From: Gnetum montanum
Taxonomy: Eukaryota > Streptophyta > Gnetopsida > Gnetales > Gnetaceae
Length of the DNA: 64,000 nucleotides
Assembly (NCBI GenBank): GCA_015680685.1
Contig: MNCI01004170.1
Span: 123,888-187,887 of the forward strand
Direction of reading: 5' to 3'
Part shown: one piece after another, positions 36,971-49,050 of the stretch
Layout: each line of letters opens with the position of its first letter
Position numbering within the stretch: position 1 is the stretch's first letter
Notes under the pieces: generated by a model
Database searches by the model: none
Seen by the model: the letters and a program-made list of their open reading frames with translations, nothing else
Told to the model about the DNA's origin: nothing
Program-made: the position numbers and the translations under genes

Positions 36971-38545
36971 AGTTATGGGGGAAGATGACCATCCATACTA
37001 ATCATCCACATGGCTTCTTAGTTTTTCTATTTTTTTGTTTTTGTTTACACATTTTGTTTTTATAGTTGTTCATTTTACACCTTTTTGATTTTCAAAATTT
37101 TTCCTATTTTACGCCATTTTTTGTTTTACACCATTATTAGTACATTTGAATATTTCTTGAATATTTTACACTTTCCTATATATTATACTTTGTTTTTTTT
37201 AGTGTGGTTTTCAAAATTTTGCTAATAAATGTGCTTTGTGTCAATAGGACATAGTGGTGTTGTAGCTGCTACTAAAGGTGGTTTTTGTTTAATGTTTTGT
37301 TTGCGAATGTCTAGTTTCTATTTTTGAATTTTTGTACCAATGGCTAAGTCATGGTTTCTTTTTCATGGAACAAGCAGTGAGTCCATGACATCCACCCATT
37401 CATAAACTCTATGGTTTTTCTTGTTTTGGAAATTTGAGGTCCCTTTCATTAAATTAACTTTTAATAAATTCGTGACCTTGGTAGTTTTTGAAATTGGGAA
37501 GGATTCAAAGCTTTGTATAGAGTGTGAATTCAAGGGGACTCAATAATTTTTGTACTCTTATACTTGCTTGGGTTCTTACCATTCCATGTGAACCAATAAT
37601 ACAAATTCAAATAAAGTCTTTGGATGGTGTGGTTTCCATTCAAAAGGAAAAAAAAAGGAAAAAAATAAAATAAAATTTTAAAAAACCAAATAAAAAAAAA
37701 ACAAACATGATGAGAATTCAGAGCACAACCCTTAGACAAATAAATAGGCTACAAGCATTGGTTATGGAACTAGAAAAACATGTTACCCATGCCTGAAGGT
37801 CCCCTCTAACTAAGGCCCTCTCTTACTTCCTACTCTATTCTTCTCTTTATGGAATGGTGGTTGTTCTGTAGGAGCACGTTTTTGTCTCAAGGAGGTGGAT
37901 CGGTCTTGGAGTGATGATGTGAAGTTACTAAAAGAGGTTGGTTTTGGTTTTGACTAAGGATGGATCTTCTCAGGTCATTTTAAATACAACTCTATAAGGG
38001 ACTTCTTATGACCTCAATTTGGAATTCCATTTCACCTTCTCCATCATTTGTTTATGCTATTTGTAACTCACTGACTACTAAAGTTCATGTTCTTGATTTG
38101 GTGTCTTGGTCTGACATACTTGAATTCTTTGGTAGAATCTTTTGGGTCTTTAGTCCTTAACTTTATCAACCATTAATCATCTATGGGGCCCATGGACTCC
38201 TTAGGCTAAGGTTATGCAAGGGTAAATAAGGCATGTGCTTGCTATGGGAAGGACCCACTTGCATATCTCTTGGTTTGGTTCATTAAGTACCTTATCCTTA
38301 GACATTCTTGCAATCAAAATCTTTTGTACACCCAACTTCAACATCAAACCATGTGCTCCTTTATATTTTTTATTCAATAAACATATTCTCTATCAAAATT
38401 TTTTGTTTTGAGCTTTCAAAGCCTTTTCAATGATTTCATCATATTCTTCGCTTCTATGCAACTCCATGGATCCCAAATTCATTGAAAAATTCCTTGTATT
38501 TTTTAAGATATTAAAATTTCAATATTTTTTCTATGGGCTTCATAT
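36971..38545 (+). other. Ath-4 post-pol spacer
   Basis: ATGGGGGAAGATGACCATC at its start, a T-rich stretch, an A-rich run at 37642-37701, the GAAAAACATGTTACCCATGC box at 37772-37800 and GGGAAGGACCCACTTG at 38246-38261. No coding frame recognised. Confidence 0.65.
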
Positions 38546-38630
38546 ACGGGGCCTGATCGATGGAGCAAACACATATACGAGGCTCTGTATATGTGGCCCT
38601 ATCAATGTAGTAGAAAAATTCTATATATAT
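38546..38630 (+). promoter_or_regulatory. Ath-4 internal U3-like block with TATA-like box
   Basis: Seen: GGGGCCTGATCGATGG and GGCCCTATCAATGTAGTAG, then TATATATA at 38622-38629. The Ath-4 LTR has GTCAATGTAGTAGGGCCCC and CATCAATGCAGCCC before its TATAAATA. Lies about 440 bp upstream of ORF3. Promoter function is inference. Confidence 0.55.
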
Positions 38631-39066
38631 GCATGACCCCACTTGGAAAATTTTACATCTTCTCACAAATGCCAAGGGAGTTTTTCAACTTTTCAAAGCC
38701 TAAAACCTTCCAGAGCCCATAACTTCCTAATAGTTTATCCAAATCACTTTGTTCTTCAACCCTGTAACTATTGGAGTTACACTCTTTGTCATGGGGGCCA
38801 CATATGTGCCATTTTTGATAGAAAATATTTTGCCATTTTCTAACTCCCACAAAGATTTAACTAAGAAATCAACTATTAAACACCAAATTATAAGAGTTAA
38901 ACCTTTCCAACAAGCTCTAGTAACATTTACAATAAATAATTAATAAAATAATCAATCTACCATGGTCTAACCTTAGCCAAAGTGTAACTAGGTAACGAGA
39001 GAAGGTATTCGAAAATTTAAAGTTACACATTATATCTAGTAATCCATGGATGTGTTGTGACCATAG

Positions 39067-41923
39067 ATGGCACCAAAAGGGAAGCACACACATAAAGAAG
39101 GATCGTCTCAACCAAGGAAGAAATGGCCTATAATAAGAAGGGGCCAAGAACAAGCTTAAGAAGAACCACTTACAACCCATATCATAGGTCCTCTTAGGGA
39201 AGAGGTTAAGGTGGAATCTATTCAATAGATTCTAGAATCAGCACCAGTAACAAAACACTCCAATTGGGATGATGCACTAGCTCAATAAGAAAATCTTGAG
39301 GTGACCTTGATAGAAGCTTACTTAAATTAGATCAGATTGAGGGATGTCAAAAAAATAGTGCTCTAGGAGTTAAACTTTGATTCTTTTCCTAGAGCAAGCA
39401 AAAAAAGAAGTGCAGGACCAATTGAAGGCTTCTTCCATGTGGCTAATCATCACTTTCACTAGGAAGTGGTACATGGTAGAGACATTTTTATTTTGGAACA
39501 ATAGGAAGGTTGGTTCAATAGTCATAATCAAGGATATCTTAGTGTCCTCGATGCAACCTATTATTGAAGTGCTCGGGTTGCTAGAAATAGGACAAGTCTC
39601 ACTGAGATTTTAATGTAGGTAGGCCCTAGCATCAAGAAAGAATGGATGCTACAGTGCTATGGTGTTGACTGAAAGGAGTTTGGTGCACTTACACCAGCCA
39701 AAAGGATCTACTACAAGATTGTCGCCTTTTACCTCAATCCCACGGTGAGGCTAAGAAAAATCACCATCTTTTTTGCTCAAGCATGCATTTCTCTAAGTGG
39801 GAGATTCCTTATCAACCTTCCATAGCTAATCTATTTAGAGATGGAGAAACAATTTAAGGAAAATGAACATGGAAGGAAGGCACTTCCCTTCCCATGCCTA
39901 ATCAACAAACTCTATCAGAGGGGAGGAATAGTTTGTTATACCAATGTTGTTGTCAGTCATGCTTTGGTTGCTAACTGGGTAGAGATGATGAAAGAAAAAA
40001 CACATTTAACTACCATTGAAGAAGAGGAGTAGTAACCACCACCTCCACTTTTCACTCAAAAAACTATTGGACAACATTGCAATAGCCTACTAGTTGCGCA
40101 AATATTGAGAATGGCTTTTGAGTAAACAAGAGCAACAAGCAGGCACGAGTGGTAGGGACCCATCCATGTACAGACCAACAATGAGCCACCTAAGTAAGGT
40201 GTCCCAAATAATTAGCCTAATGGGTGGAGGTGGATCTATTTTCTTAGTCCAAAGAATGTAGTTGCTTATGAGGTCAAACCTTAGCACTAGAGAGATCACG
40301 GTATCTCTTACAGAACAACAATTACTCCTAGAAATATCTAGGAACATTGCAACCTTCTTAGTTCACTTAGAGAAAGGTGATGGGGTAATAGTACTAGTGA
40401 TGCAACATCAAAGTTAGGAGATAGTAGCAAAGGTGGTTGTTAACTAAACTGCCAAAATGCTCAATACATCTATGATACCTGAATCAAATGTTACTACACT
40501 CAAGGATGTGCAAATGTCTACAGGAACCACAAGTGGTAAATAAATGTAACATAGCATGAATTACTACTAGATTGACTTGTGGAAATCAAGTAATCACTTC
40601 CAAATGTCTTTGATATTTTGGACAACATTACTATAACTTAGTCAGAGTTCCTCGAGGTAAGGGGTAAGAACATCATCTTGGAGGGGTAACTCAAAATAGC
40701 CAAGGAGATGAATGAATACTTGGTTGCTAAAGTTGCCAAATTAAGAGGCCAAAGTGCTGACCCTACATTCCTCAACCTAGCATTAACATAAGATGAAGTT
40801 GTTGAATAGCTTCACACTAGACTAAAAGGGTTGAGGGTGCAATGGAGATGATGGTGTTCTATCGATTTATGGTAGAGTCCACAAAACATAAAATTTAGAA
40901 GACCTTGGATTAGACTCGCTAGGAGAATTGTAATTAACTCTATAGAATCATTGCCTACGGAATGTTGATGAGCATAAATAGTAATTAACCAACTTCATCC
41001 ATGAACATCAGAAGTAATTAACTAGATCAAACATAGAAATGAGGAGATTGGTAGCAAAAAATAGAAACCTCTCCATGGAGGAGGTTCATGCCCTTTGGTA
41101 GAAAACTATGATCAAGGAAGCTACTTGGAAATTAAAGGATCTCAAATCTGAGAGAGTCAAAGATCATTACAGAGAGTAGGTTGATCTACAAAAAGAAGTG
41201 AATGAAAAACACATCTAGTTGGAAAAGGCAAAATTAAATGAAACCCTCTAGAAACTCCAACAAGAAAGAGAATTGTGCCAATCTATTGTTGATGGGATAG
41301 ATGCCTATAATAAAATGGAAATCAACATGAAAGAGTTGCAAATTGAGGAGATGATGGAATATATGAAGCTTGCTAATATTTGATATGCAAATATGGCCAT
41401 GTTGACTGTTAGATGACCATGGTTAGAATCAGAGAAGCAGGTGGCTAGCTTGTACTTATTGTATGAGGTTGAGTTCAAGCATCACAAAGACACCAAGAAA
41501 AATCTTGCAGTGGCAAATGCTGAACTTGAAGTTCTCAAGGGTAACTACACTAATCAAAGATATATTTTCAAGAACCTAGACAAAAGGATGAATGACTACC
41601 AAGAGCTACAGAACGTAGTTAGGGAATTTGATATCAAAAAAAAATAGTTCACTACCTCATTTGTCAATGTCAAGAAGTTGTTCCTAGTAGTGTGCTATCT
41701 ATGGAATATCTCCAATTTAGCCCACACTGGTGATGTCATGTGGATTGTGAATGATCCCTAGAGTAAGGAGGAAAAGATGAAGACATTACTAGATGCCTTT
41801 TGCCTTCCACCACAGGTCACAGTGATAGTAGGACAACCATAGCCACCTCAGCTATCGCACGTTCTTGAAGTTGATGAAGGTCCTTCAGAACCTTAGAAGC
41901 CTCCATCACCTTCATGCCATTAG
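39067..41923 (+). pseudogene. Ath-4 ORF3: PF20167-like domain plus coiled coil (broken)
   Basis: Starts ATGGCACCAAAAGGG after TGTGACCATAG. About 950 codons when stops are ignored, close to Ath-1. Domain about 39330-39970: IYYKIVAFYLNPT and KALPFPCLINKLYQRGGI match the Ath-1 positions. An acidic IEEEE segment near 40020 is followed by a Pro-rich linker and a long coiled coil to about 41650 (frame 41441-41647: EFKHHKDTKKNLAVANAELE). The tail GPSEP.KPPSP ends at the TAG 41921-41923. Many stops. Confidence 0.7.
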
Positions 41924-42113
41924 AGGATGTGCTATCCAATTTTAAATTTTTATGTAATGGTATTCAATTTTGTGTCATGAACACTGCAATTTTTGTAATG
42001 TGTTGATTTGTACATTTAGGCACCTTGTTTTATTTGTTATGTCAAGAGTCAATCAATAATTCCATACCTTTCTAGTTTTGTAAAGGAACTCAAGGACAAG
42101 TTTGCATTCACTT

Positions 42114-42122
42114 GTGGAGGCA
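42114..42122 (+). other. Ath-4 polypurine tract
   Basis: GTGGAGGCA directly before the 3' LTR, after CAAGGACAAGTTTGCATT; diverged by transitions from the GTGGGGGTA of the other elements. Confidence 0.7.
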
Positions 42123-43051
42123 TGATGAGCATCAAAGTGTCACATTGATAAGCCCTCATTGATGAGGCCCCCGTTTACATGATGTTGCCCCATTAATGAG
42201 GCCACGTTAATGTTGTGTTCGCTATGTCTACAAGGCCCCATTGACACAACCCTGTAATAAAAACTATAAATACGTGCTCATAGAGATTTTTATGGGGATA
42301 TCTAGTCATAGTAGTAGTAGAGCTCTTGTAGTTTTTCCATTTGAAAGTTAGAATATTTGTCTAAGTGCCTACAGTAGGAGTCAGAAAGTGTATAGATCTT
42401 TATGCAAGCATTGTTGTTCCTGAACCACACCAATATGCATGGAAATAAAGACAAGCCTTTTGATAAAACCTTCAGTACTTAGAATATATTAATAATTTAT
42501 TTATGCATTTATTATTTCATTAATTATGCCATTAATTAAGCTAAATAAGACCTTAAGTGATTAGTTAATTAATTAAGCTAAATAGATTAAACACATAAGT
42601 ACAACCACTTCGAGGGTAAACATGTATTTACTTGGTAATCCCAACAGCGTTATTGCTTGGTGTGCCTAGTAGTGTAGTGCTTGGTAACCCAGCAGTGGAT
42701 TCGTGGGTTTAGGACATGTAAGAAAAGTGGGACTAGATGCTTATGTTAGGACTAGTTAGAGATTAGTTAAGTACTAAAATTAAATTAGCTATTAAATCAC
42801 TTCATCTCTTTATTTAAGTATGAAGGAACATAAAATAAAAAAAAATAAAAAATATATGCCTCAATTACACTTAACCATACCCTTATGCATCACAGTGTAA
42901 TTAGGATGACAACAATGACCATTAGGACAAGGTTCACTTCCTAGAAGACTAGTGTACTAGAAACTATAGAGTCAGGGAAATCGATAAGATTATGCGTGAA
43001 TGATTTGTGATTTGTATGGCTGAGTGTAGGGGTACCTTCAACCACTCATTA
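42123..43051 (+). repeat. Ath-4 3' LTR
   Basis: 929 bp, paired with 29739-30677; TATAAATA at 42265-42272. The terminal CTCATCA has decayed to CTCATTA. Confidence 0.93.
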
Positions 43052-43056
43052 GTCTT

Positions 43057-44382
43057 CTTGGAAATGGGAAATTAAAATCAACTACAAATATCATGGAATT
43101 TTAGTTGTAACTATCATAGGAAGTTGCAACTTCCATGGGAAGTTTTAACTCGTATACAAAACAAAGCTATATTTCCCAAATGTCTAGTAGTTACAATCAT
43201 CTTTCTTCTTAAATCATAAAATATATTATTTTATGTTTTTAAGATCATAGTAGTTGAAGTAGTAATAGTGGAGTTAATGCACATATGGATGGATGGATAT
43301 ATATATGTATGCGTGTACAATTGAATGCATAAGTGGAGTTGCAATGTCATGTGTTTAGCACAAGGTAGATGGCATGTGAAGTGTTCTTGGATGAATACAT
43401 TAGTGACTCTTGGCTTACCCCAAACATGGACTAATTGCCTCTAGATTCCTAGTCATACAAATTTTGACAAGCTTACCTAGAACATTAATAATAATTAACA
43501 TTGTTGCATAGTTAACTTTAGATGTTGAATAATAAGGTGCCATAGATGATGGAGAGCACATCCTTTGGAGACATGATGCAAGGAGGTTTCTACAGATAGG
43601 GGCTTTTTTACATCAGCCATAGTGATGAGAACTATGTAGAAGCACAACATTTCAGTCCATGCACATCAATATTGTTACTTTTGCAATATGCGCAGGCTTT
43701 GTTTCTTCTCATTTTCCTTCTATTTCTGCTCCTTCATTGTTGCCATTGCAAATGTACTCCACCTCATAGCTCATCACACTAAATGTGACCAAATAATAGA
43801 AGCAGCATAGCCCAATGGAGATCTTTAGATGCTTGAAAAATGGAAAAACTTTAGCAGTGGTTGCTCAAATTTGAAGCACAAAGGAAAGGATCAATATTAA
43901 GAAGCCCATTCACATGTTCAAATGTTGTCATGCATGTGCATGCTAGAATTTATGCCTTCATGCTACAAAAAAATAGGATGCCTTATCAACATGCAAGATA
44001 AAATGAGTTTTCTTGTAACTGAGGTTTATTACACCTACTTTGGTCTCGTAGCCTTGGTCCATTGTTATTTGTTGAAAAAAATTGTGTAGAAAACATTGGC
44101 CAGATGACATAATAATTGAATTACATAAGGAATCAAAGATGTGAAAATAAATTGAAACTAACTTCCAGTCATTGATGTCATTTCATAAACATGTTGTAAT
44201 GAGTGTTTTGATTTTTCTATCACATCGATGCTTAACAATGATGGTGTATGTAGGCTTTGAGCATTTGTGAGAGGGACCAAAACTATAACACTACTGTGAT
44301 TTGTTCCAATGCCTTTGTTCTTTCATCAAGAAAATTTTATAAGCTAGAAAAATGTTAGTTACCAAACTTTGAGTTTAAATAG
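43057..44382. other. Unassigned DNA, probably including the distal Copia 3' LTR
   Basis: The left part holds a copy of the palindromic repeat found left of Ath-4 (about 43075-43145) and a small TGGA/TA repeat (about 43287-43312). The right part is what lay next to the Ath-5 target site before insertion; that site is inside the Copia 3' LTR, so some of this stretch should be its remainder (minus strand). The LTR end cannot be placed without the 5' LTR. Confidence 0.5.
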
Positions 44383-45303
44383 TGATGAGTGATGAGGTAC
44401 CCCTATGCCCAACTATATGAATCACAAAGCGTTCATGTGCAATCTGATCAAATTCCATGGACTTTATTGTTTCTGGTGCACTAGTCCTTTAGGAAGTGAA
44501 TCTTGCCTTAAGGTCAATCATTGTCTTCCCAATTACACTTGTGATGTTTATTAGTATGGTTGAGTGTAATTGTGGCATATGATTTTTATCATTTTGTGTT
44601 TTATAGTTTGGTGTTCAAAATGTAAATAAAAGGAATTTGATTAACTAATCTAAATTAACTAATTAACTAGCATTTAACTAATCCTAACATAATCATCTAA
44701 TCACACTTTCTGTACACATCCTGAACCCATACATCCATTGCTAGGGGACCAAGCGTTGTGCTACTAGATGTACCAACCAATAATGCTATTGGGATTACCA
44801 AGCGAATATGTGTTACACTTGAAGTAGTCGTACTTATGTGTGTAATCTATTTGGCTTAATTGCTTCTTTAATGTATTAACTAGAAAATATTTAATAACTA
44901 ATGGAAAACATTTAAAAATAATTTAAAACATTGAATGCATAATTAAAATAGCTAATCTATCCAAAGTGCTACAAGGTTTATTAGAAAGCTTATCTTTATT
45001 GTCGCACATATTGTCGTGCTTTGATACAACAATGCTTAAATAAAGATCCACACACTCAATGACTTTTGTTGTGAGCACTCGAGGAAAAATTCTAACTTTC
45101 AAATGGAAAAATTTCAAGAGATTTGCTGCAACTACAATCTCTAATTGCCATAAATGTGGCTACATGTGTGTATTTATAGCCAAAAATCAACACTATGTTG
45201 ATGGGGCCTCATCAATGCATGGTAAGATGCATCGACTGGGCCTTGTTGACGAGGCCACGCTGAGAAGGCCTCATCAATGTAGCCAACTAAATGTGACTCA
45301 TCA
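44383..45303 (-). repeat. Ath-5 3' LTR
   Basis: 921 bp. U3 on the minus strand has repeated GAGGCCCCATCAAC / CTCGTCAACAAGGCC motifs, then CTATAAATACACAC. GCTTGGTA-type units are kept near 44745-44815. Confidence 0.92.
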
Positions 45304-45314
45304 TACCCCCATGA
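45304..45314 (-). other. Ath-5 polypurine tract
   Basis: Minus-strand TCATGGGGGTA next to the 3' LTR, preceded by CTTGAGGATGAGTTTTCATT. Confidence 0.8.
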
Positions 45315-45561
45315 CTAAATGAAAACTCATCCTCAAGTTCTTTGAAAAAATTGGGAAGGTATGGAATTATTGATTGAATTTTCTTCAAACAGAACAAATT
45401 AACTAACTTGACAAAAAAATGGAGTGCCCGGGTGTATGGATCCATACATTATAAAGAATGACAATGTTTAGGACACAAAATTGAATACCATGAAACAACT
45501 CTTCAAAACTAGATAGAACATTCTTTGATGGCGTGAAGCTTGTTGGAGAAGATTAGATGAT

Positions 45562-48529
45562 CCTAGGCAGAGGTGGTTTCGAGGCTTCGAGGAACCTTCA
45601 TTGGCTTCATGCATAGGTGGTTGAGGTGGCTGTGACTATCCTGTTGCTACTACAACTTTAGGTGGGAGGTAGAAAGAATCCAGAAGTGCTTTCATTTTCT
45701 CCTCCTTACTTTTGTGATCGTGAACTATCCATGCAGCTTTGCCAATGTGGGTTGGAATGGGCACATCCTAGGAACACAAGATTATTGAAAATAGCTCCTT
45801 AGCATTGATGAACCAGGTAGCAAACTATTTGCTTTCAATGTTGAACACCTTGATTGTGTCTTTTAGCTCTTGGTAGTCATTCATCCATTTGGTTAGGTTC
45901 TTAGTAATTGATTGTTGGTCTCTAAACTATGCTCTAAGAACTTTAAGTTTAGCATTTATAGTCTCAAGCTTTTTCTTGGCATCCTTATGGTGCTTAAACT
46001 TTGTCTTGTATAACATATATAAGTTAGCCAGTTGTTGTTCTAATTCTAATGGTGGCTGTCTGACAATCAGCATTGCCAAGTTTTCATATAAGAGATTGGC
46101 TAACTCCATATACTCTGTCATTTCTTTGATTTGCAACTCCTTCAAGAAAATATCTGCTTTTTTTGTAAGCATTGATCCCATCAATAATGGGTTTCCACAT
46201 TTCTCTTCCTTGTTAGAGTTGCTGGAGGGCTTCATTCAGTTTCACCTTTTCCATTTGGATGTGTTTCGTGGATCTCTGCTTTGTTGTAAGCATCGATGTC
46301 ATCAACAATGAGTTGTCACATTTCTCTTTTTTGTTGGAGTTGCTGGAGGGATTCATTCAGTTTCACCCTCATCATTTGGATGTGTTTCTCATTAACTTAT
46401 TTTTGCAAGCCAACTTGGTCCCTGTAGTGATTTTTCACTTTATCAAATTTGAGGGCCTCATTTTTCCAAGTGGTGATTTTGATGGTAGAGTTCTGGCACA
46501 AGGTATGCACTTGCTCCATTGATAGATTTTGGTTCTCTACGGCCAATCTCCTCAATTCAATGTTCACCCTGGCAAGCTTCTCCTACTATTAATGAATGAA
46601 TTTTTGCATTTGGTCTTTTTGAGTATCAACATTTTGCAAGCGATAATTTTGTACAGTCGAGGCTTCATTCTCCTAGTGCATTTTGTTCAAGTCCTTCTGA
46701 ATTGAATACATTTCAACTTCAACAATGGACTATTTGAATATGTCTATTACTACCACCTCCTTAGCCTTCTAGAATCTTTCTTGAAGCTATTTGAAAGCTT
46801 CATCTCTTGTTACTACTAGGTTGAGGATCATAGGATCCACAAGTCAAGCATGAAGCTCAACAACCTCTATGGCCAAGCGTTGGTTTCTTTCTTGGGTTGT
46901 TTCAGGTTTTCCCTCTAGGATAATGCATTTGCCCCTTATGTTTAGTAGCTTTGACTAGGTCACAGTTATGTCTTTCAGAAGATCAAAGATCTTTGCAGTT
47001 AGTTTCCTGGTTCCCACCAATCATTCTAACAACTTTTCATATTGGGTTATGTCTAACTTTTCACTGATCATGCCTATGGATGTTTGCACATCTTGGAGTG
47101 TAGATACACTTGGTATAGATGTTGTGGGTGCATTTGGTGCTTCAGCTACATAGTCAGCCATCACTTCAGCTATTTTTTCCTACCCTTGATGCTACATCAC
47201 CAAGACAGTTGCCCCTTTACCTTCCTCTAACTGCACTGAGAAAGTGGTGACATTCCCAGAGATTTTTGGAAATAAATGGTGTTGCAATAATGAAATTGTC
47301 ACCTTTCAAGTGTTGGGATTTGACCTCATAGGCAACTACATTCGTTGGGTAGAGAATATTAGACCACCCTGCTCCATCTGACTAACTATTCAATCCACCT
47401 CATTAAGGTGACTCATCACTAGCCAATACATATATGGATCTGCCCCACTTATTCCTACTCATTACTCTTGTTCACTTAAGAGTTGCTCTTAGATTTTACA
47501 TATATGCTCAATGGCTACATGGGCCTCCAGTGTTGTTTCCCAAGTGGGTGGTGGTGGTGGCTACTCCTCTTCTTAGGTTGTTGCTACCATTTTTTCTTTC
47601 ATGATCTTTGACCATGAGGCCAAAGGAGCATGCCTGAGGGTATCATTGGAATAGTGAACAATGCTTGCCATTTTGCAAAGTTTCTTAATGAGGCATGGAA
47701 AAGGCAAGGTCTTTCTTCCACATTCATTTTCCTTGAAGCACTTCTCAATCTCTAAGTAGATTAGTTATGGAAGGTTGACAAGAAATTTTCCACTTAGAGT
47801 GATGCATGCTTGGGCTAAGAAAATGGTTATCTTGCTTGGCCTCACTATTGGATTAAGGTGATAAGCTGCAATCTTAATGTAAATTTGCTTCACCAATGTT
47901 AGCACATCATACTCCTTATGGTCAACCTTGTAGCATCACTGGGTCCACTCCCTCTTGGCCTCAGCATTACCTTTTGTGGATAGTTCTACTAGCTATGTTC
48001 TAGTATCAGGTAACCCAAGTGCTTGTGTGATAGTTTCTGCCAAGTAATTCACTTGAATGTCCTTAATTTTGACAATGGACCTTAGCCTTCAGCTATTCCA
48101 AAAGAGATATGTCTCTTCCATGTATTATTCTCCACTAGATATGATTACAGGCCACATGGGAGAGGCTTGTAGTTGTGTCTTAACATCCTTTGGACCTTTC
48201 TTCAAAAATGGCCCAAAGTTGATCTTTTAAAGAATGGATTGTTGAATTTATTAAGACCTGATGATATCAAGGTAGGCTTGAGTCAAAGTGACCTTAAGCA
48301 TTGGTGTAGGTTTAGGAACTTCTCCTTGTTGTGATTATTCTATAGGCACTTCTTCTTCTGGAATTTGTTAGATAGATTACACTTTAAGTTCCTCACGAAG
48401 AGGTCCTATTGCATGGGTTGCTTCTGGTAATTCTTGGCCCTGTTCTTGTTGGCCCCTTCTAGCTCTGGGTTCCTTCTCCTATGGTTGCAAGGGTTCTTCT
48501 TCTTGCGGGCATTTTTGTTTTGGTGCCAT
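45562..48529 (-). pseudogene. Ath-5 ORF3: PF20167-like domain plus coiled coil (broken)
   Basis: Minus-strand ATGGCACCAAAACAAAAATG after TGATTACAG. The globular domain falls at about 48100-47600 and the coiled coil at about 47300-45700. The best open stretch, 46235-45927, encodes heptad-rich sequence (KHHKDAKKKLETINAKLK) like Ath-4. A tandem duplication of about 120 bp (46153-46395) adds some 40 residues of coiled coil and shifts the frame. The 3' end is approximate because the last part is frameshifted against Ath-4. Confidence 0.65.
46153..46395 (-). repeat. Tandem duplication inside Ath-5 ORF3
   Basis: Units start at 46153 and 46275 (TCTGCTTT on the plus strand) and share about 120 bp with some substitutions, including GAGTTGCTGGAGGG and TTTGGATGTGTTT. 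Ath-4 has one copy. The offset of 122 bp is not a multiple of three. Confidence 0.8.
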
Positions 48530-48985
48530 CTGTAATCACAATGAAACCATAGATTAGCAATCATTACATAACTTAAAATAATTGGAATACCTTTATCTCT
48601 TAAGGATAGTTACACTTTGGCTAAGTTGTGATTATGGATGATTTAATTACTCCAATTAATATTTATTTATGTATTATCATTTATAAACCATCCCAAAAGG
48701 TTGTTAGAAGGGTTAATCTTTGAAAAAAATTGATGTTTCTATGTTATTAAGGTTATTAACCCTTTGGGAAGTTAGAAAAATTTTCAAAATTTCCATTAGA
48801 AGCCTTAAGTTTTGCAACCCCCATGATAAAGATCTTACCTTTGATAAGTGCAAGGTTGAGAAATAGAGTGATTTGGACAAATAGTTGGGAAGTTATGAGC
48901 TTTGGAAGGTTTTGGGCTTTGAAAAATTGCAAAAAATCCCTGTCTGTTATGAGAAAATGACAAAAAATTCCTAAGTGCTAGGTGG

Positions 48986-49050
48986 TATATATAGCGTGTA
49001 CGCATTGCGTTAATGGGGCCTCGTTGAAGGGGCCTTGTTAATGCAGCTAT
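48986..49050 (-). promoter_or_regulatory. Ath-5 internal U3-like block with TATA-like box
   Basis: Minus strand: GCATTAACAAGGCCCC, CAACGAGGCCCCATTAACGC, then TATATATA (48986-48993). The Ath-5 LTRs carry GATGAGGCCCCATCAAC and CATCAACGAGGCC in U3. Lies about 460 bp upstream of the ORF3 start. Confidence 0.55.

Larger units (their letters stand above)
29739..43051 (+). mobile_element. Ath-4: complete but decayed Athila-like element
   Basis: TGATGAGC at 29739 to CCACTCATTA at 43051, flanked by the perfect duplication GTCTT (29734-29738 and 43052-43056); 13.3 kb. Full plan: 5' LTR, PBS, gag, pol, spacer, internal U3-like block, ORF3, PPT, 3' LTR. It is the only uninterrupted full-length member here and the best reference for the family. 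All frames carry stops. Confidence 0.95.

Noticed and set aside
45889-46311. 140-codon plus-strand frame with hydrophobic stretches
   Set aside because: Antisense of the Ath-5 ORF3 coiled coil.
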